From NCBI GenBank assembly GCA_000963575.1, contig CP011077.1, positions 806,001 to 870,000 of the forward strand: a DNA stretch of 64,000 nt. The letters are read 5' to 3'. Of this stretch, positions 46,759-55,220 are shown one piece after another. The first letter of the stretch is position 1. Each line of letters starts with the position of its first letter. The notes below the pieces were generated by a model, which did no database searches, was not told the DNA's origin, and saw only the letters and a program-made list of their open reading frames with translations. This stretch comes from Klebsiella michiganensis (GTDB lineage Bacteria; Pseudomonadota; Gammaproteobacteria; Enterobacterales; Enterobacteriaceae). The position numbers and the translations under genes were made by a program.

Positions 46759-47661
46759 TTACGGCCCTTCAGGGGGCCGTTTTACCGCTTCGCTTAGAAA
46801 ATCGATAAAGGCCCGGATACGGGTACTGACCGCACGGTCGCTGTAGTACACCGCGCTGAAAGGCATATTGACCGGTAAAAGCTTATCGGCAAGCACCTCG
46901 ACAAATTCTCCGCTCTCAATCTCTCTATCAATCATAAAATCCGACAGGCAGGCGATGCCGTTCCCCGACAGGCACAGCTGTTTAAGCGTTTCGCCGCTAT
47001 TCGAAGATAACCCTGGCTTTATCTCAAAAAGCTGCCCATCCGCCTGTGAAACCGGCCAGCGGTTAAGGGAGGACGGTTCTGTAAAGCCGAGGCAGACGTG
47101 ATTCACCAGATCGGCGGCACTCTCCGGCGTGCCGTGAGCCGCCAGATACTCAGGTGAAGCAATAATCTTGCGATAGCTGCTAAAGAGCGGACGAGCACGT
47201 AGGCTCGAGTCGGTTAAATTGCCGACGCGAATCGCCACATCGACTTTACGTTCAATGAGGTTAATGAACGTTTCTGAAGAGACAAGCGAGAGCGTCATTT
47301 CCGGGTAGCGTTCGCGGAACGGTTTTATCAGCGGCATCAGTAAATGCAACATTACCGGCGTTGCGGCATCGATACGCAATAATCCCCGCGGCGTCTGTTT
47401 GCTTTCCATCACTTCATTTTCGGCGGCGGCCATCGCCTGCAGAATCTGCTGCACATTACGGAAGTAGCGTTCGCCTTCCTCCGTCAGGCTTAGCTGCCGG
47501 GTTGTGCGGTTGAGTAGGCTCACCCCCAGCTTCATCTCCAGCTTTTTAACCGTTCTGCTCACCGCCGAGTTGGCTTGCCCCAGTTGCTCTGCTGCACGGC
47601 TGAAGCTCCCGCTCTCTACTACGGCAACGAAAATCGCAAGTTCTTCCGATGTAGCCTTCAT
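46759..47661 (-). CDS. yafC: LysR-family transcriptional regulator YafC
   Basis: A 300-residue LysR regulator, very close to E. coli YafC: winged helix-turn-helix in the first 60 residues (GSFSRAAEQLGQANSAVSRTV) and an effector-binding domain from about 90. It is convergent with dkgB and divergent from an MFS exporter that E. coli lacks here. LysR proteins commonly control the divergent neighbour, so the exporter is the best candidate target. Effector unknown. Confidence 0.93.
   Translation of the reverse strand: MKATSEELAIFVAVVESGSFSRAAEQLGQANSAVSRTVKKLEMKLGVSLLNRTTRQLSLTEEGERYFRNVQQILQAMAAAENEVMESKQTPRGLLRIDAATPVMLHLLMPLIKPFRERYPEMTLSLVSSETFINLIERKVDVAIRVGNLTDSSLRARPLFSSYRKIIASPEYLAAHGTPESAADLVNHVCLGFTEPSSLNRWPVSQADGQLFEIKPGLSSNSGETLKQLCLSGNGIACLSDFMIDREIESGEFVEVLADKLLPVNMPFSAVYYSDRAVSTRIRAFIDFLSEAVKRPPEGP
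46761..46784 (+). terminator. dkgB terminator
   Basis: ACGGCCC-TTCAGG-GGGCCGT followed by TTT; it overlaps the last codons of convergent yafC. Confidence 0.7.
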
Positions 47662-47765
47662 TGTTGCTCCACAAGCAAAATTCTATTGAGATTTTACATA
47701 TTTTTGTTATTTAAGCATCCCGCCATACTGCGTGTCATCAACAGACACCCGTTATGGAGTAAATT

Positions 47766-48941
47766 ATGCCTCTGGCGCTTCTTGCACTGACGATCAGTGC
47801 TTTCGCAATCGGCACCACCGAATTTGTTATTGTCGGGCTTGTACCGACCATCGCTGAACAGCTCGCTATCTCTGTGCCGTCGGCAGGATTGCTGGTTTCT
47901 ATCTATGCCCTGGGCGTCGCAATAGGTGCGCCCGTTCTCACCGCTGTAACGGGCAAACTTCCGCGTAAGCAGCTGCTTATCGGACTGATGGCGCTATTCA
48001 CCGTGGGTAACGTCATCGCCTGGCTGTCGCCTAATTATGAGACTCTGGTCGTGGCTCGCCTGTTAACCGGTCTGGCACACGGTGTGTTTTTCTCCATTGG
48101 ATCAACGATTGCGACAAGCCTTGTGCCTAAAGATAAAGCCGCTTCAGCCATTGCCATTATGTTTGGTGGCCTGACGGTAGCGCTGGTGACCGGGGTACCA
48201 TTGGGGACCTTCATCGGGCAGCATTTTGGCTGGCGCGAAACTTTCCTCGCGGTATCGGCCATTGGCGTGATCGCGTTAATAAGCAGCATGATCCTTATCC
48301 CGAAAGATATTCCTAACCGCGCGATGGCGGGGATAAAAGAACAGTTACAGGTACTAACGCATCCGCGTCTGGTGCTTATCTACCTGGTAACAGCGCTGGG
48401 CTACGGGGGCGTGTTTACCGCCTTCACTTTCCTTGCTCCAATGATGCAGGATCTGGCCGGCTTCTCACCTTCTGCAGTTAGCTGGATCCTGCTGGGTTAT
48501 GGCGTATCTGTGGCCATCGGCAACATCTGGGGCGGAAAACTGGCGGATCGCCACGGGGCGGTCCCGGCGTTGAAATTTATCTTTGCCGCGCTGGCTGCGC
48601 TGCTTCTGGTCTTCCAGTTTACCGCGCATTCGCATGTTGCTGCCTTGCTGACGATTCTGGTGATGGGCGTTTTTGCTTTCGGCAATGTGCCGGGACTACA
48701 GGTTTATGTTGTCCAAAAGGCTGAGCAATACACGCCAAATGCGGTAGATGTTGCCTCCGGACTCAACATTGCAGCATTTAACGTCGGCATTGCCCTGGGC
48801 TCCATTATTGGTGGCCAGACCGTACAAAACTTTGGCCTGGCACAGACGCCGTGGATTGGCGCCGTGATCGTTGTTCTGGCGCTGCTGCTGATTGGCATAA
48901 GTGGCCGACTCGATAAGCAATCACGCGTTGCTATCGGTTAA
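47766..48941 (+). CDS. MFS transporter, drug:H+ antiporter-1 (AraJ/YdhP-like) family
   Basis: A 391-residue membrane protein with twelve predicted hydrophobic helices. The N-terminus (ALTISAFAIGTTEFVIVGLV) and the first half (GKLPRKQLLIGLM, a motif-A-like loop) are characteristic of the 12-helix DHA1 exporters related to AraJ, YdhP and NepI. It is divergent from yafC (104-bp gap), suggesting LysR control. E. coli K-12 has no gene between yafC and yafD, so this is an insertion relative to E. coli or a loss there. Substrate cannot be told from sequence; sugar, nucleoside or drug export are all possible. Confidence 0.85.
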   Translation: MPLALLALTISAFAIGTTEFVIVGLVPTIAEQLAISVPSAGLLVSIYALGVAIGAPVLTAVTGKLPRKQLLIGLMALFTVGNVIAWLSPNYETLVVARLLTGLAHGVFFSIGSTIATSLVPKDKAASAIAIMFGGLTVALVTGVPLGTFIGQHFGWRETFLAVSAIGVIALISSMILIPKDIPNRAMAGIKEQLQVLTHPRLVLIYLVTALGYGGVFTAFTFLAPMMQDLAGFSPSAVSWILLGYGVSVAIGNIWGGKLADRHGAVPALKFIFAALAALLLVFQFTAHSHVAALLTILVMGVFAFGNVPGLQVYVVQKAEQYTPNAVDVASGLNIAAFNVGIALGSIIGGQTVQNFGLAQTPWIGAVIVVLALLLIGISGRLDKQSRVAIG

Positions 48942-48951
48942 ATTTTATCTC

Positions 48952-48979
48952 TCCGGAGCGTGACCGTTTACGCTCCGGA
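48952..48979. terminator. hairpin after the MFS gene
   Basis: TCCGGAGCGT and ACGCTCCGGA form a 10-bp stem, 10 bp after the MFS stop. There is no T run on the plus strand, so it may stabilise the mRNA end rather than terminate. Confidence 0.45.
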
Positions 48980-49002
48980 AAGGCAATGGTTTGTAATGGT
49001 CG

Positions 49003-49031
49003 TTGAAAGTCTGCGCTAAAGTCCCTATAAC
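49003..49031 (+). promoter_or_regulatory. yafD promoter
   Basis: TTGAAA (49003-49008), 17 bp, TATAAC (49026-49031), 56 bp before the start codon. Confidence 0.75.
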
Positions 49032-49087
49032 TGAAAGATAGTCTGCGAACTGCAGGCAAGTTGAGTTACTGAGGTCGTTAGCCAAAC

Positions 49088-49891
49088 GTGCACAAGAATA
49101 CCTATGCCATGCGATATGTAGCCGGACAGCCAGCAGAGCGAATTCTGCCTCCTGGCTCGTTTGCGACTATCGGCCAGGCATTACCCCCCGGTGAGCCTTT
49201 ACCCGGTCAGGACACAATACGCGTTCTGGTGTGGAATATCTTTAAGCAGCAGCGAGCCGACTGGCTTTCGGTGCTGCAAACCTTCGGCAAAGACGCGCAC
49301 CTGATGTTGTTACAGGAAGCGCAAACGACGCCTGAACTGGTCAGGTTTGCGACCACCAACTATCTGGCTGCCGACCAGGTTCCTGCCTTTGTTTTACCTC
49401 AGCATCCTTCTGGCGTGATGACGCTGTCTGCTGCTCATCCTGTTTATTGCTGCCCGCTGCGTGAACGCGAGCCTATCCTGCGCTTGTCTAAATCAGCCCT
49501 GGTCACGGTCTATCCGCTGCCAGACGGGCGCATGCTGATGGTGATTAATATCCATGCCGTTAATTTTAGCCTCGGTGTTGATGTCTACAGTAAACAGTTA
49601 GGGCCCATCGGGGATCAGATAGGACATCACAACGGGCCGGTGATCATGGCCGGTGATTTCAATGCCTGGAGCCGCCCGCGCATGAACGCGCTGTTCCGCT
49701 TTGCCCGAGAGATGACGCTGCGCGAAGTGCGCTTTACCGACGATCACCGCCGCCGGGCGTTTGGTCGCCCTCTTGATTTCGTGTTCTATCGTGGCCTGAA
49801 CGTTACCGAGGCTTCGGTGCTGGTGACCCGTGCATCAGACCATAATCCGCTACTAGTTGAATTCCGTCCCGGCAAGCCTGAGCTGAAATAA
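49088..49891 (+). CDS. yafD: endonuclease/exonuclease/phosphatase family protein YafD
   Basis: A 267-residue protein close to E. coli YafD (266). It belongs to the EEP superfamily: VLVWNIFKQQR near residue 45, LLQEAQ (metal-binding Glu), GDFNAWSR (Asp/Asn) and SDHNPLLVE (catalytic Asp-His) are all present. The biochemical substrate is not settled. The start is GTG at 49088, giving the MHKNTYAMRYVAGQPAERIL N-terminus shared with E. coli. Confidence 0.93.
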   Translation: MHKNTYAMRYVAGQPAERILPPGSFATIGQALPPGEPLPGQDTIRVLVWNIFKQQRADWLSVLQTFGKDAHLMLLQEAQTTPELVRFATTNYLAADQVPAFVLPQHPSGVMTLSAAHPVYCCPLREREPILRLSKSALVTVYPLPDGRMLMVINIHAVNFSLGVDVYSKQLGPIGDQIGHHNGPVIMAGDFNAWSRPRMNALFRFAREMTLREVRFTDDHRRRAFGRPLDFVFYRGLNVTEASVLVTRASDHNPLLVEFRPGKPELK

Positions 49892-49898
49892 GGTTCGT

Positions 49899-49922
49899 CA
49901 GGTCTGCCGTTGGGCAGACCTG
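49899..49922 (+). terminator. hairpin between yafD and yafE
   Basis: CAGGTCTGCC-GTTG-GGCAGACCTG, a perfect 10-bp stem 8 bp after yafD. A TTTTT run occurs only 11 bp later, so termination is uncertain. Confidence 0.5.
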
Positions 49923-49962
49923 TGCGCTGCCCTTTTTCTCACTTAACCGCAAGGACATAACG

Positions 49963-50730
49963 ATGACAACGCAATCCCATCACGACAAAGTTGGCCAGCA
50001 GTTTGGAGCTCAGGCCAGCGCCTATTTAACCAGCACGGTTCATGCTTCCGGGCGCGATCTGGAGCGGCTCAGCGCACGGCTGAATGACTTCCCCCATGCT
50101 ACGCTCCTGGATATGGGATGCGGGGCAGGGCATGCCAGCTTTATTGCCGCGGCTAAAGTGAAGTCTGTGATAGCCTATGACCTGTCCGAGCAGATGCTGG
50201 CGGTAGTTGCTGAGGCGGCAACGACTCGTGGAATAGCGAACATTGCAACACGCCAGGGATATGCGGAATCTCTTCCGTTCGACGACAACACCTTTGAAGT
50301 GGTGATTAGCCGCTACTCTGCACATCACTGGCACGATGTCGGCCAGGCGCTGCGCGAGGTGAAACGTGTGCTTAAGCCCGGTGGTATCGCTATCTTTATG
50401 GATGTTACCTCGCCAGGCCATCCGGTAAAGGATATCTGGCTGCAGACGGTCGAGGCCCTGCGCGATACCTCGCATGTGCGTAATTACTCCAGCGGAGAGT
50501 GGCTTAGCCTGTTCAATGATGCGGGCCTGGTAACGCACAGCGTGTTGTGCGACAGGTTGAATCTTGAGTTCACCAGTTGGATCGCCAGAATGCGTACGCC
50601 GATAGTGTTATCGGACGCGATCCGCGCCTATCAAAAAAGCGCCTCGGACGAGGTGAAGCAATACTTCGAATTACAGCGAGATGGCTCGTTCACCAGCGAT
50701 ATCATCATGCTGGAAGCGCGAAAGGCGTGA
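49963..50730 (+). CDS. yafE: SAM-dependent class I methyltransferase YafE
   Basis: A 255-residue methyltransferase with motif I LLDMGCGAGHASF near residue 48 and the acidic end of strand 2 in VIAYDLSEQML. The family is the UbiE/COQ5-like Methyltransf_11 group. The product includes an N-terminal segment (MTTQSHHDKVGQQFG) in front of motif I, expected for a complete enzyme. Substrate unknown. A shared terminator separates it from convergent mltD. Confidence 0.92.
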   Translation: MTTQSHHDKVGQQFGAQASAYLTSTVHASGRDLERLSARLNDFPHATLLDMGCGAGHASFIAAAKVKSVIAYDLSEQMLAVVAEAATTRGIANIATRQGYAESLPFDDNTFEVVISRYSAHHWHDVGQALREVKRVLKPGGIAIFMDVTSPGHPVKDIWLQTVEALRDTSHVRNYSSGEWLSLFNDAGLVTHSVLCDRLNLEFTSWIARMRTPIVLSDAIRAYQKSASDEVKQYFELQRDGSFTSDIIMLEARKA

Positions 50731-50740
50731 GGTAAAAAAG

Positions 50741-50766
50741 AAAAGGCACCCTAAGGTGCCTTTTTT
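50741..50766. terminator. bidirectional terminator between yafE and mltD
   Basis: AAAAGGCACC-CTAA-GGTGCC-TTTTTT between convergent genes. Confidence 0.9.
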
Positions 50767-50776
50767 GTTCTGTCTA

Positions 50777-52147
50777 TCAGGTTTCCGGGGCGTTGTTGCC
50801 GCTGACAAACAGCGTCAGACGGTCACCCGGTCTCAGGTCATCGGTACCGCTGTTCCAGCGCATCACATCTTTGATGTTCACGCCGTGACGTTTAGCAATA
50901 CTCGACAACGAGTCGCCTTTGCGCACCTGATAAGTGATGCTGCTGTTATCGGCCAGCTGCGTTGCGCCACCTTTCACGCTGAGCGTCTGCCCAACTTTAA
51001 GGTGCGAACCGCGCAGGTTATTCCAGCTCTGCAAATCTTTAGCATTCACACCGAGGCGTGAAGCAATGCTGGACAGAGTATCCCCTGAACGCACTTTGTA
51101 AGATTTGTTGCCGCCAGCGTTGAGGCGGTTATCCGCCACCAGCGTTGGTTGTAAAGCATCGATCTCGCCTGAAGCCAGAGAGGCTTTCAGCTGATCGGCA
51201 TGCTTCTTCGGCACCATCACATAGCGCTGATTTTTTCCAACGGTGGTGCTTTTCACCCCGGCGTTGAAGGTCTTCAGGTTGGTAAGCGACATGCCTGCCA
51301 TTTCGGCAACCTGCGTTAACTCAACCGGATTGCTCACTTCAACACGCGCCAGCGCGCGGCTTTCATCCGTTGTTGGCAGACGTACGCCGTACTTCTGACT
51401 GTTTTTGAGTATGTCACTCAACGCCAGCATTTTCGGTACGTAGATCTTTGTTTCACGCGGCAAAGTCAGCGACCAGAAATCGGTAGGTTTACCCCGCGAT
51501 TTGTTCGCTTTAATGGCGTTCAACACGCGGCCTTCACCGCTGTTATACGCCGCCACGGTCAACAACCAGTCGCCGTCAAACATCTTGTTCAAACGCTGCA
51601 TCATATCCAGTGCTGCGGTGGTGGAAGCCACTACATCACGGCGTGCATCGTACGCTTTGGTCTGCTTCAGACCGTAATTGCGCCCCGTACTTGGGATAAT
51701 CTGCCAAATGCCTGCGGCATTCGCGCTAGACGTCGCGTGGGGGTCAAAAGCGCTCTCCACTATGGGTAGTAGTACTAGTTCCATTGGCATGTTGCGTTTC
51801 TTAACTTGCCCGGCAATCCAGTACATATACGGCTCTGCCCGTAATGTTACATCGTGGAGATAGCTCTTATTACTCAGGTACTTCTGTTTCTGTTCGCGGA
51901 TACGGACGTTTTCCGGTATCCCCATCTTTAGCTCGTTGCCGATGAAGTTCCACAGGTTTTGATCTTGCGCGAGGAAGGTTCCATCATCCATCCATCGCGC
52001 GGAGGTCGCTCGACCCGTGTACTTTCCTGCTTCACCTTGACCAGCTGCAGACAGACTCTGTGCGTGCTGTTGAATGTTGGCATCATGCTTTGACGCCTGG
52101 CACCCGACAAGCAAGACAGAGGCGAGTAGTATCGCTTTTGCCTTCAT
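50777..52147 (-). CDS. mltD: membrane-bound lytic murein transglycosylase D
   Basis: MltD cleaves peptidoglycan glycan strands to 1,6-anhydro ends at the outer membrane. The 456-residue product (E. coli 452) has lipobox LVGC (Cys16), an SLT domain with catalytic Glu131 in LPIVESAFDP and the AYNSGEGRV motif, and two LysM repeats (about 345-388 and 404-450). It is encoded divergently from no one: gloB lies upstream on the same strand. Confidence 0.95.
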   Translation of the reverse strand: MKAKAILLASVLLVGCQASKHDANIQQHAQSLSAAGQGEAGKYTGRATSARWMDDGTFLAQDQNLWNFIGNELKMGIPENVRIREQKQKYLSNKSYLHDVTLRAEPYMYWIAGQVKKRNMPMELVLLPIVESAFDPHATSSANAAGIWQIIPSTGRNYGLKQTKAYDARRDVVASTTAALDMMQRLNKMFDGDWLLTVAAYNSGEGRVLNAIKANKSRGKPTDFWSLTLPRETKIYVPKMLALSDILKNSQKYGVRLPTTDESRALARVEVSNPVELTQVAEMAGMSLTNLKTFNAGVKSTTVGKNQRYVMVPKKHADQLKASLASGEIDALQPTLVADNRLNAGGNKSYKVRSGDTLSSIASRLGVNAKDLQSWNNLRGSHLKVGQTLSVKGGATQLADNSSITYQVRKGDSLSSIAKRHGVNIKDVMRWNSGTDDLRPGDRLTLFVSGNNAPET

Positions 52148-52217
52148 GTGTGTGTCAATGGTTGCTTAAAAGACGAGCGATGATACCGTCGCCTTTTCGA
52201 CAACACAACCAGAATAT

Positions 52218-52973
52218 TCAGAAGCTGTCCTTCTTTGTCCTTAACCAGGCGAATATCTCATGGGGTTGTTGCAAGTTTGTTTCTTTTTTAATTTCTTCTT
52301 TTAAAACAGCATCTTCAGTGCGTAAAAAAATATTTATTTCACGTTCTGTTTGCAGAGAAGACGGCAAGGTTGAATGATTTTTTGCGCGTAACTCCTTAAC
52401 TTTTCGATAGTATCCCTCTAAATGCTCATCATTGGGCAGAATACTTAAGGCAAACTTTATGTTTGATTCCGTGTACTCATGTGCGCAACAAATCAGTGTA
52501 TCGGCGGGGAGCTCATTAAGCTTTTGAAATGAATTAAACATCTGATCTGCTGTACCTTCAAAAAGCCTTCCGCAGCCGCCTGAAAACATAGTGTCGCCGC
52601 AAAATAGATAAGGAAAACTAAAAAGAGAGATATGTCCTAAAGTGTGACCAGGTGTTGCTATCACGCGAAATTCACGCCCAAGCAGACTAAACTTATCCCC
52701 TTCGCCCACGATCTGAGTGGCGCCTTTTTGCCGGGTTTCCTCCGGGCCGTAGACCTCAATCTTCGGAAATTTGTCCTTTAATTGCTGAACGCCGCCCACG
52801 TGATCGGCATGATGATGGGTCAGCAGAATAGCGTCCGGCTGCCAGCCGTTTTCCTCTATTGCCTTCAAGACCGGCTCGGCGTCGCCTGGGTCCACGATCA
52901 CACATTTTCCCTGCTCGTTATTAAGCACCCAGATGTAGTTATCCTGGAAGGCGCGAATACTGTTAAGATTCAT
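52218..52973 (-). CDS. gloB: hydroxyacylglutathione hydrolase (glyoxalase II)
   Basis: GloB hydrolyses S-lactoylglutathione to lactate and glutathione, the second step of methylglyoxal detoxification. The 251-residue metallo-beta-lactamase-fold protein has THHHADH at 52-58 (His53, His55, Asp57, His58 bind the metals) and further ligands in TPGHTLGH and LFCGDTMF. Length equals E. coli. It is divergent from yafS with a 35-bp gap, so their promoters must overlap. Confidence 0.96.
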   Translation of the reverse strand: MNLNSIRAFQDNYIWVLNNEQGKCVIVDPGDAEPVLKAIEENGWQPDAILLTHHHADHVGGVQQLKDKFPKIEVYGPEETRQKGATQIVGEGDKFSLLGREFRVIATPGHTLGHISLFSFPYLFCGDTMFSGGCGRLFEGTADQMFNSFQKLNELPADTLICCAHEYTESNIKFALSILPNDEHLEGYYRKVKELRAKNHSTLPSSLQTEREINIFLRTEDAVLKEEIKKETNLQQPHEIFAWLRTKKDSF

Positions 52974-53008
52974 AGTTCAACCTCTCTATGGCCATTAAGA
53001 AGGTAGTG

Positions 53009-53773
53009 ATGAAACCGGCAAGGATACCTGAGATTATCACTTCCCCCCATCATTGGGCGCAGCTGCGATGGGGAGAACACTATCGGGATGCGCTCGAAGA
53101 GCAGCTCCGCCCCTGGCTGGCTAAAATGTTCGGCTTTCATTTATTGAAAATCGGCAACCTGAGTGCGGAAGTGAACACGGAAGCCTGTGCAATTTCGCAT
53201 CAGGTTAATGTGGCACTGCAGGGCGAGCATCTGCAGGTTAACGCCGATCCTCTGCACTTGCCGTTTGCGGCGAAGTCGGTGGATGCCTGTCTGTTGGCCC
53301 GCACCTTGCCCTGGTGCCCAGATCCCCACCGCCTGCTGCGAGAAGTTGATCGTGTCCTGATCGACGATGGCTGGATCGTGCTCAGCAGTTTTAATCCCAT
53401 TAGTCTGCTGGGGCTGGGCAAAACCGTCCCGTTCCTGCGTAAGCGTGCGCCTTATAATAGCCGAATGTTTACCCCAATGAGGCAACAAGACTGGCTGTCG
53501 TTACTGAATTTTGAAGTTATGTACCGGCGCAGTTTTCAGGTTCTGCCCTGGCATAAGCAAGGGGGACGTTTGCTGAGTGCTCATCTGCCGGCGCTGGGCT
53601 GTATGCACGTTATCGTGGCACGTAAACGCACGTTGCCACTGACGCTGAACCCAATGAAAAGCCGCAAAGCGAAAAATCAGATTCGCTCGGCGGTAGGGGC
53701 AACGCGGCAGTACCGCGAAGCCGTTGTTAAGGTGCCGCCGAGTCCGGCTGATAACCCACATCCTCATGAGTAG
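53009..53773 (+). CDS. yafS: SAM-dependent methyltransferase-like protein YafS
   Basis: A 254-residue protein similar to E. coli YafS (240). The Methyltransf_11 core is present (DPLHLPFAAKSVDACLLART and REVDRVLIDDGW), but the glycine-rich motif I is poor (LLKIGNLSAEV), so activity is uncertain. Start set at ATG 53009 with AAGGT upstream; an ATG at 52988 lacks a ribosome-binding site. The last 47 bp overlap the convergent end of rnhA. Confidence 0.9.
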   Translation: MKPARIPEIITSPHHWAQLRWGEHYRDALEEQLRPWLAKMFGFHLLKIGNLSAEVNTEACAISHQVNVALQGEHLQVNADPLHLPFAAKSVDACLLARTLPWCPDPHRLLREVDRVLIDDGWIVLSSFNPISLLGLGKTVPFLRKRAPYNSRMFTPMRQQDWLSLLNFEVMYRRSFQVLPWHKQGGRLLSAHLPALGCMHVIVARKRTLPLTLNPMKSRKAKNQIRSAVGATRQYREAVVKVPPSPADNPHPHE

Positions 53774-54203
53774 GACGGGAGGCAGCGTTGCGCGCCAGTT
53801 CGTCGCAGCGTTCGTTTTCCGGGTGGCCGGCATGCCCTTTGACCCATTCCCACTTAATCTCATGGTGGCTGAGGGCGGCATCCAGTCGCTTCCATAAATC
53901 GACGTTTTTCACCGGCTTTTTATCCGCCGTCTTCCAGCCACGTTTTTTCCAGTTGTGAATCCACTGGGTAATGCCCTGGCGGACGTACTGGCTGTCGGTG
54001 CTGAGTACCACATCGCAGGGTTCAATCAGCGCTTCAAGCGCGACGATAGCGGCCATCATCTCCATACGGTTATTGGTCGTGAGGCGAAACCCTTCGCTGA
54101 AGATTTTCTCATGCTGCTTGTACCGCAAAATCGCACCGAATCCGCCCGGTCCAGGATTTCCCAGACAGGAGCCATCGGTGAAAACTTCTACCTGTTTACG
54201 CAT
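53727..54203 (-). CDS. rnhA: ribonuclease HI
   Basis: RNase HI degrades RNA in RNA-DNA hybrids, including R-loops. The 158-residue product (E. coli 155) has the catalytic acids Asp10 (FTDGSCLGNPG), Glu48 (NNRMEMMAA), Asp70 (STDSQYV) and Asp134 (ENERCDELA). Start set at ATG 54203, equal to the E. coli start; the longer open frame upstream overlaps dnaQ and is not conserved. It is divergent from dnaQ (66-bp gap) and its end overlaps yafS by 47 bp on the other strand. Confidence 0.96.
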   Translation of the reverse strand: MRKQVEVFTDGSCLGNPGPGGFGAILRYKQHEKIFSEGFRLTTNNRMEMMAAIVALEALIEPCDVVLSTDSQYVRQGITQWIHNWKKRGWKTADKKPVKNVDLWKRLDAALSHHEIKWEWVKGHAGHPENERCDELARNAASRPTHEDVGYQPDSAAP

Positions 54204-54255
54204 CTCTGGTAGACTTCCTGTGATGAAAAGGTCAAGTCTGACACAAACGAGCGCG

Positions 54256-54273
54256 ATGAGCACAGCTATATGA
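54256..54273 (+). other. five-codon leader frame MSTAI overlapping the dnaQ start
   Basis: ATG AGC ACA GCT ATA TGA. The peptide MSTAI equals the first five residues of E. coli DnaQ, but here it hits a stop whose TGA overlaps the dnaQ ATG (54270) as ATGA. It appears to be the ancestral start, put out of frame by a small insertion. Confidence 0.8.
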
Positions 54274-55001
54274 TTTCTACCACCACCAGACAAATAGTCC
54301 TCGATACCGAAACGACCGGTATGAACCAGATCGGTGCTCATTACGAAGGGCACCGCATTATCGAGATCGGTGCGGTTGAAGTGATTAACCGCCGCCTGAC
54401 GGGCAATAACTTCCACGTCTACCTGAAGCCCGATCGGCTGGTGGATCCGGAAGCCTTTGGCGTGCATGGTATTGCGGATGAATTCCTGGCCGATAAGCCA
54501 ACATTTGATCAGGTTGCAGACTCATTCCTCGACTATATTCGCGGGGCCGAGTTGGTCATTCACAATGCCTCGTTTGATATCGGCTTTATGGACTACGAGT
54601 TCAGCAAGCTGCGGCGCGACATTCCCAAAACGGACACCTTCTGTAAGGTAACCGACAGCCTGGCAATGGCCCGTAAGATGTTCCCGGGCAAGCGAAACAG
54701 CCTCGATGCGCTCTGCTCGCGTTATGAAATAGACAACAGCAAACGTACGCTGCACGGCGCATTACTCGATGCCCAAATTCTGGCCGACGTCTATCTGATG
54801 ATGACCGGCGGGCAAACGTCGCTGAAATTCTCTATGGAGGGTGACGTGCAGCAACAGCAGGGCAGCGGTGGTATTCAGCGCGTGGTGCGTCGTGCATCAG
54901 GCATGCGTGTGATCCACGCCAGTGATGAAGAACTGGTGGCCCATGAATCCCGTCTTGATTTGGTGCAGAAGAAAGGTGGTAGCTGCCTCTGGCGCAGCTA
55001 A
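54270..55001 (+). CDS. dnaQ: DNA polymerase III epsilon subunit (proofreading exonuclease)
   Basis: DnaQ supplies 3'-5' proofreading to DnaE. The 243-residue product has Exo I with Asp12/Glu14 (LDTETTG), Exo II around IHNASFDIGFM and Exo III HGALLDAQILADVY, then the Q-linker (QQQQG near 195) and the DnaE-binding C-terminus ending KKGGSCLWRS. The N-terminus is MISTTTRQIV rather than the usual MSTAITRQIV because of a shift just after an older start (see 54256-54273). A clear ribosome-binding site before 54270 is missing, so translational coupling to the short leader is likely. Confidence 0.95.
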   Translation: MISTTTRQIVLDTETTGMNQIGAHYEGHRIIEIGAVEVINRRLTGNNFHVYLKPDRLVDPEAFGVHGIADEFLADKPTFDQVADSFLDYIRGAELVIHNASFDIGFMDYEFSKLRRDIPKTDTFCKVTDSLAMARKMFPGKRNSLDALCSRYEIDNSKRTLHGALLDAQILADVYLMMTGGQTSLKFSMEGDVQQQQGSGGIQRVVRRASGMRVIHASDEELVAHESRLDLVQKKGGSCLWRS

Positions 55002-55017
55002 AAAAAGCCAAAATGAG

Positions 55018-55045
55018 TTAAAAATCGCCACTCAGGTGATTTTTA
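55018..55045 (+). terminator. probable dnaQ terminator
   Basis: TAAAAATCGCC-ACTCA-GGTGATTTTTA: an 11-bp stem with one mismatch, ending in T's, 17 bp after dnaQ. Confidence 0.55.
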
Positions 55046-55076
55046 CGGCAAACGGTTAATTTTATGATAAAAATCG

Positions 55077-55105
55077 TTGACGGTTATCGGGGCAATCCGT
55101 AATAT
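55077..55105 (+). promoter_or_regulatory. promoter of the second tRNA-Asp gene
   Basis: TTGACG (55077-55082), 17 bp, TAATAT (55100-55105), followed by a GC-rich stretch and, 30 bp on, the mature tRNA. This shows the gene is an independent unit. Confidence 0.82.
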
Positions 55106-55135
55106 CCGCTTCGTTCCCGACGGGGAACAAAACGC

Positions 55136-55212
55136 GGAGCGGTAGTTCAGTCGGTTAGAATACCTGCCTGTCACGCAGGGGGTCGCGGGTTCGAGTCCCG
55201 TCCGTTCCGCCA
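55136..55212 (+). tRNA. aspV: tRNA-Asp (anticodon GTC)
   Basis: 77 nt, identical to the tRNA-Asp at 45693-45769, with encoded CCA. Same position after dnaQ as E. coli aspV. The DNA beyond it differs from E. coli and starts the accessory region. Confidence 0.97.
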
Positions 55213-55220
55213 CAATTCAG

